Source of the DNA: Archangium lipolyticum
GTDB taxonomy: Bacteria > Myxococcota > Myxococcia > Myxococcales > Myxococcaceae
Direction: 5' to 3'
Length of the DNA stretch: 64,000 nt
Assembly (NCBI RefSeq): GCF_024623785.1
Contig: NZ_JANKBZ010000001.1
Coordinates: forward strand, 868,001 to 932,000
Below the pieces are notes generated by a model, which was not told where the DNA came from, did no database searches, and was given only the letters and a program-made list of their open reading frames with translations. Positions 25,220 to 34,109 of the stretch are shown one piece after another. Made by a program: the position numbers and the translations under genes. Within the stretch, counting starts at the first letter, position 1. Each line of letters starts with the position of its first letter.

Positions 25220-26040
25220 GTCCGAGACCGTGGGTCCTCTGGCTGGTCCTGGCGCTGGCCGCCGGCTGCAAGATGGACCCGTTCCTCTACGTTCCACCGC
25301 GGGTGACCGCCTACGCCTTCGAGCTGGGGTCGGACGAGCCGGCCGAGGTGGTATCGGCGGAGCGGGTCGAGGAGGTCCGCATCCAGGTGAACGAGGAGAT
25401 CTCCCTGGGGGCGGTCTACGTCCGGGCGGAGGTGCAACCCTCCCGCGGCGCCATCCTGTTCTTCCACGGCGCAGGCAGCCACCTCGGCCTGCAGTTCTGG
25501 CGCATCAAGCGCCTGTCCAACCTCGGCTATGACGTGCTCGGGTTCGACTATCGCGGGTTCGGGACCTCGACCGACCTGCCTCCCTCCGAGGAGGGGATTG
25601 GCGAGGACTCGCTCGCGGCCCTCCGGTGGCTGCAGGAGCGCAGCGGGCCGGGGGCCCACCTCATCTACTACGGGCACTCCTTCGGGACGGCCGCCGCCAC
25701 CCAGCGGGCCGAGGGCCACCCACCGGAGGTGCTCATCCTCGAGGCGCCCATGACGTCGGTGGAGGGCCTCAAGCGCGATTCGACCCGGATGGACTTCCCC
25801 ATCTCCTTCATCGCCAAGGACACCTGGAACACCGTCGGGCGCATCCGGTCCATCCACGTGCCGCTGTTCATCGCGCACGGGACGGCGGACCAGCTCATCC
25901 GGTTCGAGTTCAGCCAGGAGATCTTCGCGAACGCGAACGAGCCCAAGGAGCTCCTCCTCGTCGAAGGGGGCCAGCACGGGGACGTGCTTCCCGTCGCCCA
26001 GGAGCACTACCGCGCCTTCCTCGAGCGCCACCTGCACTGA
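25216..26040 (+). CDS. Alpha/beta hydrolase lipoprotein
   Basis: The product has 274 residues from the ATG at 25216 within an ATGA overlap. The signal ends in LALAAGC (Cys 17). The hydrolase core has ILFFHGAGSHLG, the nucleophile elbow YYGHSFGTAAA, Asp in AHGTADQLIRFEF and His in GGQHGDVLP. It resembles ABHD13/BEM46-type hydrolases and may act on lipids or thioesters at the envelope. It pairs with the preceding barrel-like lipoprotein and ends 176 bp before the aryl polyene cluster. A link to that cluster is not shown. Confidence 0.85.
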   Translation: MSPRPWVLWLVLALAAGCKMDPFLYVPPRVTAYAFELGSDEPAEVVSAERVEEVRIQVNEEISLGAVYVRAEVQPSRGAILFFHGAGSHLGLQFWRIKRLSNLGYDVLGFDYRGFGTSTDLPPSEEGIGEDSLAALRWLQERSGPGAHLIYYGHSFGTAAATQRAEGHPPEVLILEAPMTSVEGLKRDSTRMDFPISFIAKDTWNTVGRIRSIHVPLFIAHGTADQLIRFEFSQEIFANANEPKELLLVEGGQHGDVLPVAQEHYRAFLERHLH

Positions 26041-26064
26041 CAGCGCGAGCCGAGGCCCCCAACC

Positions 26065-26079
26065 CACACTCTCAGTGTG
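26065..26079. other. Small hairpin upstream of the aryl polyene cluster
   Basis: CACACT-CTC-AGTGTG forms a 6-bp stem with a 3-nt loop, 25 bp after the hydrolase stop and 138 bp before the first cluster gene. It could be a weak terminator or operator. No clear promoter was recognised in 26041-26216. Confidence 0.3.
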
Positions 26080-26216
26080 TGCTATTGCACGACAGGGAGC
26101 GGGTGTCCATCGCACTCACTCCTTTTGGGGACATTTGTCAGGTGTTGGATGGTTTGGTAGGAACCCCCTCACGTCCGGAGGCAGTGGCGGGGCGGGCGGA
26201 CCCGTAACCCTTATTC

Positions 26217-26951
26217 ATGACTGTTGAATTTGCCATCGACCGGTGGGCGGCCTGGGCTCCCGGGCTCACCGACACGACTGCCTGGCAGTCCTGGTTCGCG
26301 CAGCCGCACCCACTCCCGACGGAGGGCACTCCGGCCCTGACCGAGGTGCCGGCGATGATGCGCCGTCGCGTGGATCGCCTCGGACGCATCGCGCTGCAGG
26401 CGGCGTACGGGTGCCAGGCGGACGCAGCGGAGACCCCGGTGGTCTTCGCCTCCCGCTACGGGGACCTGGCGCGCTCGGTGGAGCTGCTGACGCAGCTGGC
26501 GAAGTCGGAGCCGCTCTCGCCCGCCTCCTTCAGCCTCTCGGTGCACAACGCGATTGGCGCCCTCTACTCCATCATCCGGGGCCACACCGGCGCCTACAGC
26601 GCCGTGGCGTCCGGACCGGAGACGGTGGAGGCGGCCGTCGTCGAGGCCTGCGGCCTGCTGGCCGACGGGGCCGAGAGCGTCCTGGTCGTCGCCTACGACG
26701 AGCCGGTCCCCTCGCCCTGGCGGCACTTCGCGGAGTCCGCGGACTTCCCGCGCGCGTTTGCCTGCCGCCTGCTGGCCGCCAAGGGGGCGTCCAGGTTCAC
26801 GCTCTCCTGCCTGGTGGGGCCGGACGGCGGTCAGCCCCCGACGGACGCGCTTCCGCCGGACCTGAGCGTGCTCCGCTTCCTCGTCTCGGGAGCGGAGCGG
26901 TTCGATCATCCGGTGGGTCATCGACACTGGCGGTGGCAACGCCATGCTTGA
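26217..26951 (+). CDS. apeC: Beta-ketoacyl synthase chain-length factor
   Basis: This 244-residue protein matches the shortened ketosynthase-like family (PF13723 type). It has the conserved SLSVHNAIGALYSIIRGHTGAYSAVASGPETVEAAVVEA core, where the active-site Cys of a ketosynthase is replaced. In the studied aryl polyene system this subunit pairs with the ApeO ketosynthase to form the chain-building heterodimer. It is the first gene of the run, overlaps the next by 8 bp and has no obvious Shine-Dalgarno sequence. Gene symbols in this run follow the ape order inferred from content. Confidence 0.85.
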   Translation: MTVEFAIDRWAAWAPGLTDTTAWQSWFAQPHPLPTEGTPALTEVPAMMRRRVDRLGRIALQAAYGCQADAAETPVVFASRYGDLARSVELLTQLAKSEPLSPASFSLSVHNAIGALYSIIRGHTGAYSAVASGPETVEAAVVEACGLLADGAESVLVVAYDEPVPSPWRHFAESADFPRAFACRLLAAKGASRFTLSCLVGPDGGQPPTDALPPDLSVLRFLVSGAERFDHPVGHRHWRWQRHA

Positions 26952-27723
26952 GAAGCTCGAGCGCGGCTGGCGTGTCGTCGCCACGGCCATCTCCTTCGCG
27001 ACGTTCGGCCTGGGGGGGCTGCTGCTGTGGCTCGTCTACTTCCCGCTGCTGCAGCTCTTCGTGCGGGACCGGGCGCGGCTCACGCGGCTGGCGCGGCTGG
27101 CGGTGCACCACAGCTTCAGGTTCTTCATCGAGTGGATGCGCTGCCTCGGGGTGCTGAGCTATCGCATCGAGGGCGTGGAGAAGCTGGCCCGGCGGGGACT
27201 GCTCATCGTGGCCAACCACCCCACGCTGATTGACGTCGTGTTCCTGGTGGCGCTGGTGCCGAACGCGGACTGCGTGGTGAAGGCGAGCCTGGCCAGGAAC
27301 CCGTTCACCCGCGGCCCCATCCGCGCCACCGGCTATCTCTGCAACGACTCGGGTCCCGGCCTGGTGCGCGACTGCATCGCCTCGGTGAAGGCCGGCAACA
27401 ACCTCATCATCTTCCCGGAGGGGACCCGCACCCGCCTCAACCGCCCCATGCAGTTGCAGCGCGGGGCCGCCAACATCGCGGTCCGGGGCCCGTGCGACAT
27501 CACCCCGGTCACCATCCGCTGCGAGCCGCTCGGCCTCAACAAGGAGGCGGCCTGGTGGCAGGTGCCCCCCCGCCCCATGGCCTTCACCATCCGGGTCGGT
27601 GACGACCTGCCCGTGGCACCGCTGCTCGCCGAGGAGGTCAGCGAGTCGCTCGCGGCCCGGCAGCTCACGGCCCGGCTGCAAGCGGACTTCTTGCAGGAGC
27701 AAACACGCCATGCAGACGCTTGA
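26944..27723 (+). CDS. apeD: 1-acylglycerol-phosphate-type acyltransferase
   Basis: This 259-residue protein has a membrane segment near 15-35 and the PlsC/LPLAT motifs NHPTLID (H-x4-D) and FPEGTRT. It may attach the aryl polyene chain, or a fatty acyl chain, to the lipid or glycerol anchor. This role is inferred from the cluster, since cognate enzymes have not been shown in myxobacteria. It overlaps the preceding gene by 8 bp and the following ACP gene by 14 bp. Confidence 0.85.
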   Translation: MLEKLERGWRVVATAISFATFGLGGLLLWLVYFPLLQLFVRDRARLTRLARLAVHHSFRFFIEWMRCLGVLSYRIEGVEKLARRGLLIVANHPTLIDVVFLVALVPNADCVVKASLARNPFTRGPIRATGYLCNDSGPGLVRDCIASVKAGNNLIIFPEGTRTRLNRPMQLQRGAANIAVRGPCDITPVTIRCEPLGLNKEAAWWQVPPRPMAFTIRVGDDLPVAPLLAEEVSESLAARQLTARLQADFLQEQTRHADA

Positions 27724-27970
27724 ACACGAAATCAAGGAACTCATCATCGAGGCGCTCAACCTCGAGGACATCACTCCGGCGGACATCAACGCCGCCGACC
27801 CGCTCTTCGGAGAGGGGCTCGGGCTGGACTCCATCGACGCGCTGGAGCTCGGCCTGGCGATGCAGAAGCAGTACGGCCTGAAGCTCTCCGCCGACTCGGC
27901 CGAGAACCGGCGCCACTTCGCCAGCGTGCGTGCGCTCGCGGAGTTCGTCAGCGCCCACCGCAACGTCTGA
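27710..27970 (+). CDS. apeE: Acyl carrier protein 1
   Basis: This 86-residue acidic helical protein has the phosphopantetheine site LGLDSIDALEL (Ser in DSID). The start ATG at 27710 lies inside the end of the acyltransferase gene. It carries the growing polyene intermediate. Two dissimilar ACPs in a row are a hallmark of aryl polyene clusters. Confidence 0.9.
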   Translation: MQTLEHEIKELIIEALNLEDITPADINAADPLFGEGLGLDSIDALELGLAMQKQYGLKLSADSAENRRHFASVRALAEFVSAHRNV

Positions 27971-27995
27971 CTCCATAACCATTCACGGAGGTGCC

Positions 27996-28253
27996 ATGAG
28001 CAAGCAGGAACTGTACGAGCAACTGAAGGCCATCCTGCGGGAGACCTTCGAAATCGAGCCCGAGCGCATCACGCCGGAGGCCCTGCTGCGCGAGGACCTG
28101 GACATCGACAGCATCGACGCGGTCGACCTGCTGGTGAAGCTCAAGCCGGTGGTCGGCAAGCGCCTGGAGCCGGAGGTGTTCAAGTCGGTGCGCACGCTGC
28201 AGGACGTGGTGGACGCGCTGCACGCGCTTCTCAACGAGTCAGCCGCGGCTTGA
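27996..28253 (+). CDS. apeF: Acyl carrier protein 2
   Basis: This 85-residue acyl carrier protein has DLDIDSIDAVDLL (Ser of DSID as the carrier site) and a GGAGG ribosome-binding site 6 nt before the ATG. It differs clearly from the preceding ACP, so the two probably have separate tasks, such as starter loading versus elongation. Confidence 0.9.
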   Translation: MSKQELYEQLKAILRETFEIEPERITPEALLREDLDIDSIDAVDLLVKLKPVVGKRLEPEVFKSVRTLQDVVDALHALLNESAAA

Positions 28254-28801
28254 AGGTGCTTCGCCCAGTCCTGATAGGCCTGCTGACGGTCGCCTACCCC
28301 CTGCTCGTCTACTTCGGGCTGGGACGCTTCGAGCCCCGCTGGATGGCCTTCGCCCTGGTGGGCATGGCCGTGGTGCGGGCACTGGCCACGCGGGAGCGCG
28401 TCTGGCTGGTGGCCGCTCTGGGGGCAGGTGTGCTCGCTGCCTCCAGCATCCTGGGCAATCACGCCCTGCCGCTGAAGCTCTATCCGGTCCTGGTGAACGG
28501 GGTGCTCCTCGTGGTGTTCGCGACCAGCCTCGCCTACCCGCCCAGTGTGATTGAGCGTCTGGCGCGGTTGCGCGAGCCGGACCTGCCGCCCTCCGGGGTG
28601 CGCTACACGCGGCGGGTGACGCAGGTGTGGTGCGGCTTCTTCGTGCTCAACGGCAGCATCGCGCTCTGCACGGCCCTGTGGGCCAGCGACGCGGGCTGGG
28701 CGCTCTACAACGGGCTGGTGGCCTACGTGCTCATGGGGCTGCTGTTCGCCGGCGAGTGGCTGGTGCGGCGGCAGGTGAGAGCGAGGCAGACCCATGGCTG
28801 A
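28250..28801 (+). CDS. apeG: Inner-membrane protein of the aryl polyene cluster (COG4648-like)
   Basis: This 183-residue protein starts at a TTG that overlaps the ACP stop (TTGA). It has about five membrane helices (LIGLLTVAYPLLVYFGLG, WMAFALVGMAVVRALAT, LLVVFATSLAYPPSVIERL, VWCGFFVLNGSIALCTALW and a last helix near LMGLLFAGEWLV). The segment SLAYPPSVIERLARLREPDLPP matches the COG4648 type found in ape clusters. No reaction is known; it may help with transfer across the membrane. Confidence 0.8.
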   Translation: MKVLRPVLIGLLTVAYPLLVYFGLGRFEPRWMAFALVGMAVVRALATRERVWLVAALGAGVLAASSILGNHALPLKLYPVLVNGVLLVVFATSLAYPPSVIERLARLREPDLPPSGVRYTRRVTQVWCGFFVLNGSIALCTALWASDAGWALYNGLVAYVLMGLLFAGEWLVRRQVRARQTHG

Positions 28802-30488
28802 GTTCCGCGGACTCGAAGGGCTCCTGAGCCGGGGCCGCGCGCCCACTCATCCGGTCGCCTTCCGCGAGGGCCGGGTGCTGGACTTCGCCTCGCTGGCCGC
28901 GCGGGCGGCGGGCTGGCGCGCGGCCTTCGCGTCGCGGCCGGGCCGCCGCTGGGGGCTCTACTTCGAGGACACCTTCGAGTTCGCCGCCGCGCTGCTCGGC
29001 GTCTGGCACGCGGGCGGGTGCGCCTGGCTGCTGTCCGACGCCCAGCCGGCGACCCTGGCGCGGGCCCGCGCGCAGGTGGACGGTTTCGCGGGGAGGCTGC
29101 CCCCGGAGCTCTCGCCGCTGGCGCCGCTCGCGCAGGGCGACGAGGGTGGCTGGCAGATGCTCTCTCCGGACGCACAGGCGCTGGTGGTCTACACCTCCGG
29201 CTCCAGCGGTGAGCCCACCGCCATCCCCAAGCGGCTGGCCCAGCTCTTCAACGAGGTCGCCACCCTGCAGCAGCTGTGGGGGGCACAGCTGGGTGAGGCC
29301 CGGGTGCTCGCGACGGTGTCGCACCAGCACATCTACGGGCTGCTCTTCCGGGTCCTCTGGCCCCTGGCCGCCGGGCGCCCCTTCGAGGCGCACAGCCTCC
29401 CCTATCCCGAGGACATCGTCTCGGCGCTCCGGCACGGCCCGGCCGCACTGGTAGCCAGTCCGGCCCACCTCAAGCGGCTGCCGCAGCAGCTCGACTGGGC
29501 GGGAGTGCGCGACAACCTGAGAGCGGTGTTCTCCTCGGGCGGGCCCCTGCCGGAGGAGGCGCTGCCCGGCTGCCGCGCACTGCTCGGCCAGGCCCCCGTC
29601 GAAGTCTACGGCAGCTCCGAGACGGGGGGCGTCGCCTGGCGCCAGCGCGGCACGGACGGCGCGGCCCCCTGGCGGGTGTTGCCGGGCGTGGAGGTGGCCG
29701 CGGACGAGGAGGTGCTGCGGGTGCGCTCGCCCCACCTGCCCGAGGGCGAGTGGTTCCACAGCGAGGATCGCGTGCGGCTGGTGGGCGAGGGCTTCGAGCT
29801 GCTCGGGCGCCGCGACCGCATCGTGAAGGTGGAGGAGAAGCGCGTCTCGCTCGGCGCCGTCGAGCGGGCCCTCCTGGAGACGGGCCTGCTGCGCGAGGCG
29901 AGGGTCCTCCCGCTTCCGGGGCCGCGGCTCACCCTGGCGGTCGTTGCCGTCCCGGAGGAGGCCGGCTGGAAGCGCCACGCGGAGGACGGACAGCGGGCCC
30001 TGAACGAAGCACTCAGGCAAGCGCTGTCGAGCCGGTTCGAGCCCAGTGTGCTGCCGCGCCGCTTCCGCTATGTGGAGGCGATGCCCGTCAATCCCCAGGG
30101 GAAGACGACCGAAGCGGCGCTGGCCGCCCTCTTCGACCCGCGCCGGCCGCAGATGCGCGTGCGCGAGCGCACCAACAGCCAGGCCGTGCTCGAGGTGGAG
30201 GCCTCCTCCCGCTCGCCCTTCTTCGAGGGCCACTTTCCCGGCAAGCCCATCCTGCCCGGCGTCACGCAGCTGGAGTGGGCCATCCAGTTCGGCCGCGAGC
30301 TCTTCGCGCTCCCCCCGGACTTCCTCGGCATGGAGGCGGTGAAGTTCCAGCAGGTCATCGTGCCCGGCACGCTCCTGTCCCTGGAGCTCACCTGGAATGC
30401 CGAGCGGGGAAGCCTCGGCTTCAAACTCACGTCGGCTTCTGGCAATCACGCCAACGGCCGCATCCTCTTCGGCGGAGGCAGGGCATGA
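28794..30488 (+). CDS. apeH: AMP-dependent aryl-acid ligase fused to an ApeI-type dehydratase
   Basis: This is a 564-residue two-domain protein. Residues 1-450 form an ANL ligase with VYTSGSSGEPTAIPKR, VYGSSETGGVAWR and GRRDRIVKVEEKRVSLG, which activates an aromatic acid and loads it on an ACP or CoA. Residues about 455-564 form a hot-dog domain with His480 in FFEGHFPGKPILPGVTQLEWA and VKFQQVIVPGTLL, matching the ApeI half of the dehydratase. In the studied system ApeI is a separate subunit working with ApeP. Here it is covalently joined to the ligase. Overlaps neighbours by 8 and 4 bp. Confidence 0.88.
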   Translation: MAEFRGLEGLLSRGRAPTHPVAFREGRVLDFASLAARAAGWRAAFASRPGRRWGLYFEDTFEFAAALLGVWHAGGCAWLLSDAQPATLARARAQVDGFAGRLPPELSPLAPLAQGDEGGWQMLSPDAQALVVYTSGSSGEPTAIPKRLAQLFNEVATLQQLWGAQLGEARVLATVSHQHIYGLLFRVLWPLAAGRPFEAHSLPYPEDIVSALRHGPAALVASPAHLKRLPQQLDWAGVRDNLRAVFSSGGPLPEEALPGCRALLGQAPVEVYGSSETGGVAWRQRGTDGAAPWRVLPGVEVAADEEVLRVRSPHLPEGEWFHSEDRVRLVGEGFELLGRRDRIVKVEEKRVSLGAVERALLETGLLREARVLPLPGPRLTLAVVAVPEEAGWKRHAEDGQRALNEALRQALSSRFEPSVLPRRFRYVEAMPVNPQGKTTEAALAALFDPRRPQMRVRERTNSQAVLEVEASSRSPFFEGHFPGKPILPGVTQLEWAIQFGRELFALPPDFLGMEAVKFQQVIVPGTLLSLELTWNAERGSLGFKLTSASGNHANGRILFGGGRA

Positions 30489-31222
30489 AGACCTGTGCAG
30501 TCATTCCGGTCTACGACCATGGTGAGGCGGTGGGGGCGGTGGCCACCGCGGTGCGCAACCATGGCCTGCCCTGCGTGCTCGTGGACGACGGGAGCGGGCC
30601 GCAGTGCGCGGCGGTGCTGGACGGGCTGGCGGCAGCCGACCCCGAGGGCATCCAGCTCGTCCGCCTTCCCCAGAACCAGGGCAAGGGCGGCGCGATGATG
30701 GCCGGCCTGCGCGCGGCGAAGGAGCGGGGCTTCACCCATGCGCTGCAGATCGACGCGGATGGGCAGCACGACACCGGCGACATCCCGCGCTTCCTCGCGC
30801 TGGCGGAGCAGAACCCGGACGCGCTCGTCTGCGGGACGCCCATCTACGACGCGTCGGTGCCCAAGGGCCGGCTGTACGGCCGCTACCTCACCCACGTCTG
30901 GGTGTGGATCAACACCCTCTCCCTCGCCATCCGCGACTCGATGTGCGGCTTCCGCGTGTATCCGCTCGCCCCCACGGTGGCGCTCATCGACTCGGTGAAG
31001 CTCGGCAAGCGGATGGACTTCGACGTGGAGGTCCTGGTGCGGCTGTTCTGGCGGGGGATGCGCATCCTCAACCAGAGCACCCGGGTGCACTACCCCGCCG
31101 ACGGCATCTCCCACTTCGACGTGCTGCGGGACAACGTGCGCATCTCCCGCATGCACGCGCAGCTCTTCTGCGGAATGCTGCTGCGGCTGCCCCTCCTGCT
31201 GTGGCGCAAGGTGGCCTCATGA
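30485..31222 (+). CDS. Glycosyltransferase family 2
   Basis: This 245-residue GT-A protein has VIPVYDHGEAV, the nucleotide-binding VDDGSG, DADGQHD (DxD-like) and the acceptor-side SMCGFRVYPLA. It may add a sugar to the lipid anchor or chain. Its position matches the glycosyltransferase seen in ape clusters (called apeJ in some accounts). The ATG at 30485 overlaps the stop before it (ATGA). Confidence 0.87.
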   Translation: MKTCAVIPVYDHGEAVGAVATAVRNHGLPCVLVDDGSGPQCAAVLDGLAAADPEGIQLVRLPQNQGKGGAMMAGLRAAKERGFTHALQIDADGQHDTGDIPRFLALAEQNPDALVCGTPIYDASVPKGRLYGRYLTHVWVWINTLSLAIRDSMCGFRVYPLAPTVALIDSVKLGKRMDFDVEVLVRLFWRGMRILNQSTRVHYPADGISHFDVLRDNVRISRMHAQLFCGMLLRLPLLLWRKVAS

Positions 31223-32169
31223 AGACGCGCCATTGGGCGGACATGGGGGAGAGCACCTTCGTGGCCGGAATCTGGCTGCTGTACCAGGTCCACCGGCTGC
31301 TGGGGCGCTGGCCGTTCCGCCTGTGCCTGGCTCCGGTGGTCGCGCTGCACTGGCTCGCCCGCCCCACCATCCGCGCCGCCTCGCTCCAATACCTGGACCG
31401 CGTCCAGAGCGCGACCGGCGCGCTCGGCCGCAAGCCGGGCTGGAGGGACAGCCTGCGCCACGTCACGGCGTTCGCCGAGACGATGCTGGACAAGCTGCTG
31501 GCGGTCAGCGGCCGCTATCGCTTCGAGCACATCCGCACCGAGGGACGGGAGCAGTTCTACGAGGCGGCCAAGGAGGGGCGGGGCGGCATCATCGTGACCG
31601 CCCACATGGGGTGCCTCGAGCTGTGCCGGGTGATGGCCGAGCGCCGCGGCGAGGTGAAGCTCACCATCCTCGTGCACACCGGGCACGCCGTGCGCTTCAA
31701 CCGGCTGCTGCAGCGGCTGAACCCCGACAGCGGGTTCCAGCTCATGGAGGTCACCGAGCTCGGCCCGGCCACGGCTGTCGCGCTGCACGAGCGCGTCTCC
31801 GCCGGCGAGTTCGTGGTGATTGCCGGGGACCGCATTCCGGTGGGCTCCGCCCAGATGGTGCGGGCGGAGTTCCTCGGCCATCCCGCGCCCTTTCCGGTGG
31901 GCCCCTACGTGCTGGCCTCCCTCATGAAGTGCCCCCTCTACCTGCTGGTGTGCATCCACGAGGGGCGGGGCTACACCATCCACTTCGAGTGCCTGGCGGA
32001 GCGCGTGGAGCTGCCTCGCGGAAGGCGGGAGGCGGCGCTGAGCGGCTACGCCAGCCACTACGCCCGCCGGGTGACGGCGCTGCTCGAGCGCGCGCCCTAC
32101 GACTGGTTCAACTTCTTCCCCTTCTGGGACCAAGCGCATGTCTCTGCCCCTGCCCGCCTTCAGCCCTGA
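31219..32169 (+). CDS. LpxL/HtrB-type lipid acyltransferase
   Basis: This 316-residue protein has an N-terminal membrane region and the family motif HMGCLEL (H-x4-E) with AGDRIPVG downstream. It belongs to the lauroyl-acyltransferase group. It is a second acyltransferase in the cluster and may finish the lipid anchor of the polyene. It overlaps the preceding gene (ATGA) and shares 32 bp with the ammonia lyase gene in another frame. Confidence 0.85.
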   Translation: MKTRHWADMGESTFVAGIWLLYQVHRLLGRWPFRLCLAPVVALHWLARPTIRAASLQYLDRVQSATGALGRKPGWRDSLRHVTAFAETMLDKLLAVSGRYRFEHIRTEGREQFYEAAKEGRGGIIVTAHMGCLELCRVMAERRGEVKLTILVHTGHAVRFNRLLQRLNPDSGFQLMEVTELGPATAVALHERVSAGEFVVIAGDRIPVGSAQMVRAEFLGHPAPFPVGPYVLASLMKCPLYLLVCIHEGRGYTIHFECLAERVELPRGRREAALSGYASHYARRVTALLERAPYDWFNFFPFWDQAHVSAPARLQP

Positions 32170-33700
32170 GCACACGGTGTGCTTCGACGGGACCCGGCTG
32201 TCCCTCGAGGACGTGGTCCGCATCTCGCGGCGCGAGTGCACCGCCGAGCTGGGCACCTCCACGGAGTTCCGCCGCCGCATCTCCAGTGGCGCGGAGTTCC
32301 TCGACCGCCTGCTGGCGGAGGAGGGCGTCATCTACGGCGTCACCACCGGGTACGGGGACTCCTGCACGGTGGCCATCCCGCCGGAGCTGGTCGCGGAGCT
32401 GCCGCACCACCTCTACACCTACCACGGCATCGGAGCCGGCCGGCTGCTGACGCCGGAGGAGACGCGGGCGGTGCTGGCCACCCGGCTGGCCTCGCTCTCG
32501 CAGGGGGTGTCCGGCGTGAGCCTGGGGCTGCTGCGCCAGCTGGAGCTGCTGCTCGCGCACGACATCCTGCCCCTCATCCCCGCCGAGGGCTCGGTGGGGG
32601 CCAGCGGAGACCTCACCCCCCTCTCCTACGTGGCGGCCGTGCTCTGCGGCGAGCGCGAGGTGTGGTACCGCGGCGCGCGGCGCCCCACGGCGGAGGTGTT
32701 CCGCGAGCTGGGCCTCACGCCCCTGCGGCTCCGTCCCAAGGAGGGGCTGGCCATCATGAACGGCACGGCGGTCATGACCGCCCTGGCCTGTCTGGCGTGG
32801 CAGCGCGCCGACTACGTGTGCCGGCTCGCCACCCGCATCACCGCCCTCAACGTCCTGGCCAGCGCCGGCAACGCGCACCACTTCGACGAGGCCCTCTTCG
32901 CGGTGAAGCCCCACCCGGGCCAGCAGCGCGTGGCGGCGCGGCTGCGGGAGGACCTGGCCTCCGAGCGGCCCAGCCGCAACGAGCAGCGCCTGCAGGACCG
33001 CTACTCGCTGCGCTGCGCGCCCCATGTGATTGGCGTCCTGGAGGACGCCCTCCCCTTCTTCCGCACGCTCATCGAGAACGAGCTCAACAGCGCGAACGAC
33101 AACCCCATCGTGGACCCCGATGGGCAGCGCGTGCTGCACGGAGGCCACTTCTACGGCGGGCACATCGCCTTCGCCATGGACGGGCTGAAGAACGCGGTGG
33201 CCAACGTGGCTGACCTGCTCGACCGGCAGCTCGCGCTGCTCGTGGACAGCCGGTTCAACCACGGCCTGCCCGCCAACCTCTCCGGCGCGGTGGGGCCCCG
33301 CGCGGCCATCAACCACGGCCTCAAGGCGCTGCAAATCAGCGTGTCCGCGTGGACGGCCGAGGCGCTCAAGCAGACGATGCCGGCCTCCGTCTTCTCCCGC
33401 TCCACCGAGTGCCACAACCAGGACAAGGTGAGCATGGGCACCATCGCCGCGCGCGACTGCCTGCGGGTGCTGGAGCTCACCGAGCAGGTGGTGGCGGCCA
33501 TGCTCATCGCCAGCCGGCAGGGTCTGGCCCTGCGCCGGCGCCTCGACGGCGAAATGAAGCTCGGGCCCGCCCTCTCGTCCATGGAGTCGGACCTGAACAG
33601 GCGCATCCCGCTGGTGGTGGAGGATCGCGCGCTCGACCGCGACCTCCAGGCGCTGCTGGGGGCCATCCAGCGGAGGGAGTGGGAGCTGTATGAAGCCTGA
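32138..33700 (+). CDS. MIO-type aromatic amino acid ammonia lyase
   Basis: This 520-residue protein is a full-length HAL/PAL/TAL enzyme. Its MIO cofactor triad is Ala155-Ser156-Gly157 in GSVGASGDLTPLSY. It has Tyr66 in VIYGVTTGYG and the NELNSANDNPIVDPDG block. It should release ammonia from Tyr, Phe or His to give a cinnamate-type acid. The selectivity loop reads YTYHGIGAG, unlike the usual SHAAG of HAL or VHHLAS of TAL, so substrate cannot be called. In the cluster it likely provides the aryl starter, as in flexirubin loci. Confidence 0.88.
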   Translation: MSLPLPAFSPEHTVCFDGTRLSLEDVVRISRRECTAELGTSTEFRRRISSGAEFLDRLLAEEGVIYGVTTGYGDSCTVAIPPELVAELPHHLYTYHGIGAGRLLTPEETRAVLATRLASLSQGVSGVSLGLLRQLELLLAHDILPLIPAEGSVGASGDLTPLSYVAAVLCGEREVWYRGARRPTAEVFRELGLTPLRLRPKEGLAIMNGTAVMTALACLAWQRADYVCRLATRITALNVLASAGNAHHFDEALFAVKPHPGQQRVAARLREDLASERPSRNEQRLQDRYSLRCAPHVIGVLEDALPFFRTLIENELNSANDNPIVDPDGQRVLHGGHFYGGHIAFAMDGLKNAVANVADLLDRQLALLVDSRFNHGLPANLSGAVGPRAAINHGLKALQISVSAWTAEALKQTMPASVFSRSTECHNQDKVSMGTIAARDCLRVLELTEQVVAAMLIASRQGLALRRRLDGEMKLGPALSSMESDLNRRIPLVVEDRALDRDLQALLGAIQRREWELYEA

Positions 33701-34109
33701 CCTGAGCCACGAAATCGAGCTGTCGCCCGCCTTCCACGACCTCGACCCGATGGAGGTGGTCTGGCACGGCAACTACGTGAAGTACCTGGAGCTGGCCCGC
33801 TGCGCGCTGCTGTCGAAGTTCGACTACGACTACCCGCAGATGCGCGAGTCCGGCTTCCTCTGGCCCATCGTCGACATGCGGGTGAAGTACGTGGCCCCCA
33901 TGGTGTTCGGGCAGAAGGTGCGCATCCGCGCGGAAATCACCGAGTGGGAGAACCGCCTGCGGGTGGACTACCGGGTGCGCGACGCGCTCTCCGGCCACAA
34001 GGTGACCGAGGCCCACACCATCCAGGTGGCGGTCTCCATCGCCACCCGGGAGCTGCAGTACGTCTGCCCCTCCATCCTGTGGGAGCGCCTGGGGGTGCGC
34101 CCGGAATGA
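33690..34109 (+). CDS. apeK: 4HBT-family thioesterase
   Basis: This 139-residue hot-dog thioesterase has the signature DLDPMEVVWHGNYVKYLE. Asp in that motif is the catalytic residue of the 4-hydroxybenzoyl-CoA family. It probably releases the finished chain or clears misloaded thioesters from the ACPs. It overlaps both neighbours by 4-11 bp. Confidence 0.87.
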   Translation: MKPDLSHEIELSPAFHDLDPMEVVWHGNYVKYLELARCALLSKFDYDYPQMRESGFLWPIVDMRVKYVAPMVFGQKVRIRAEITEWENRLRVDYRVRDALSGHKVTEAHTIQVAVSIATRELQYVCPSILWERLGVRPE

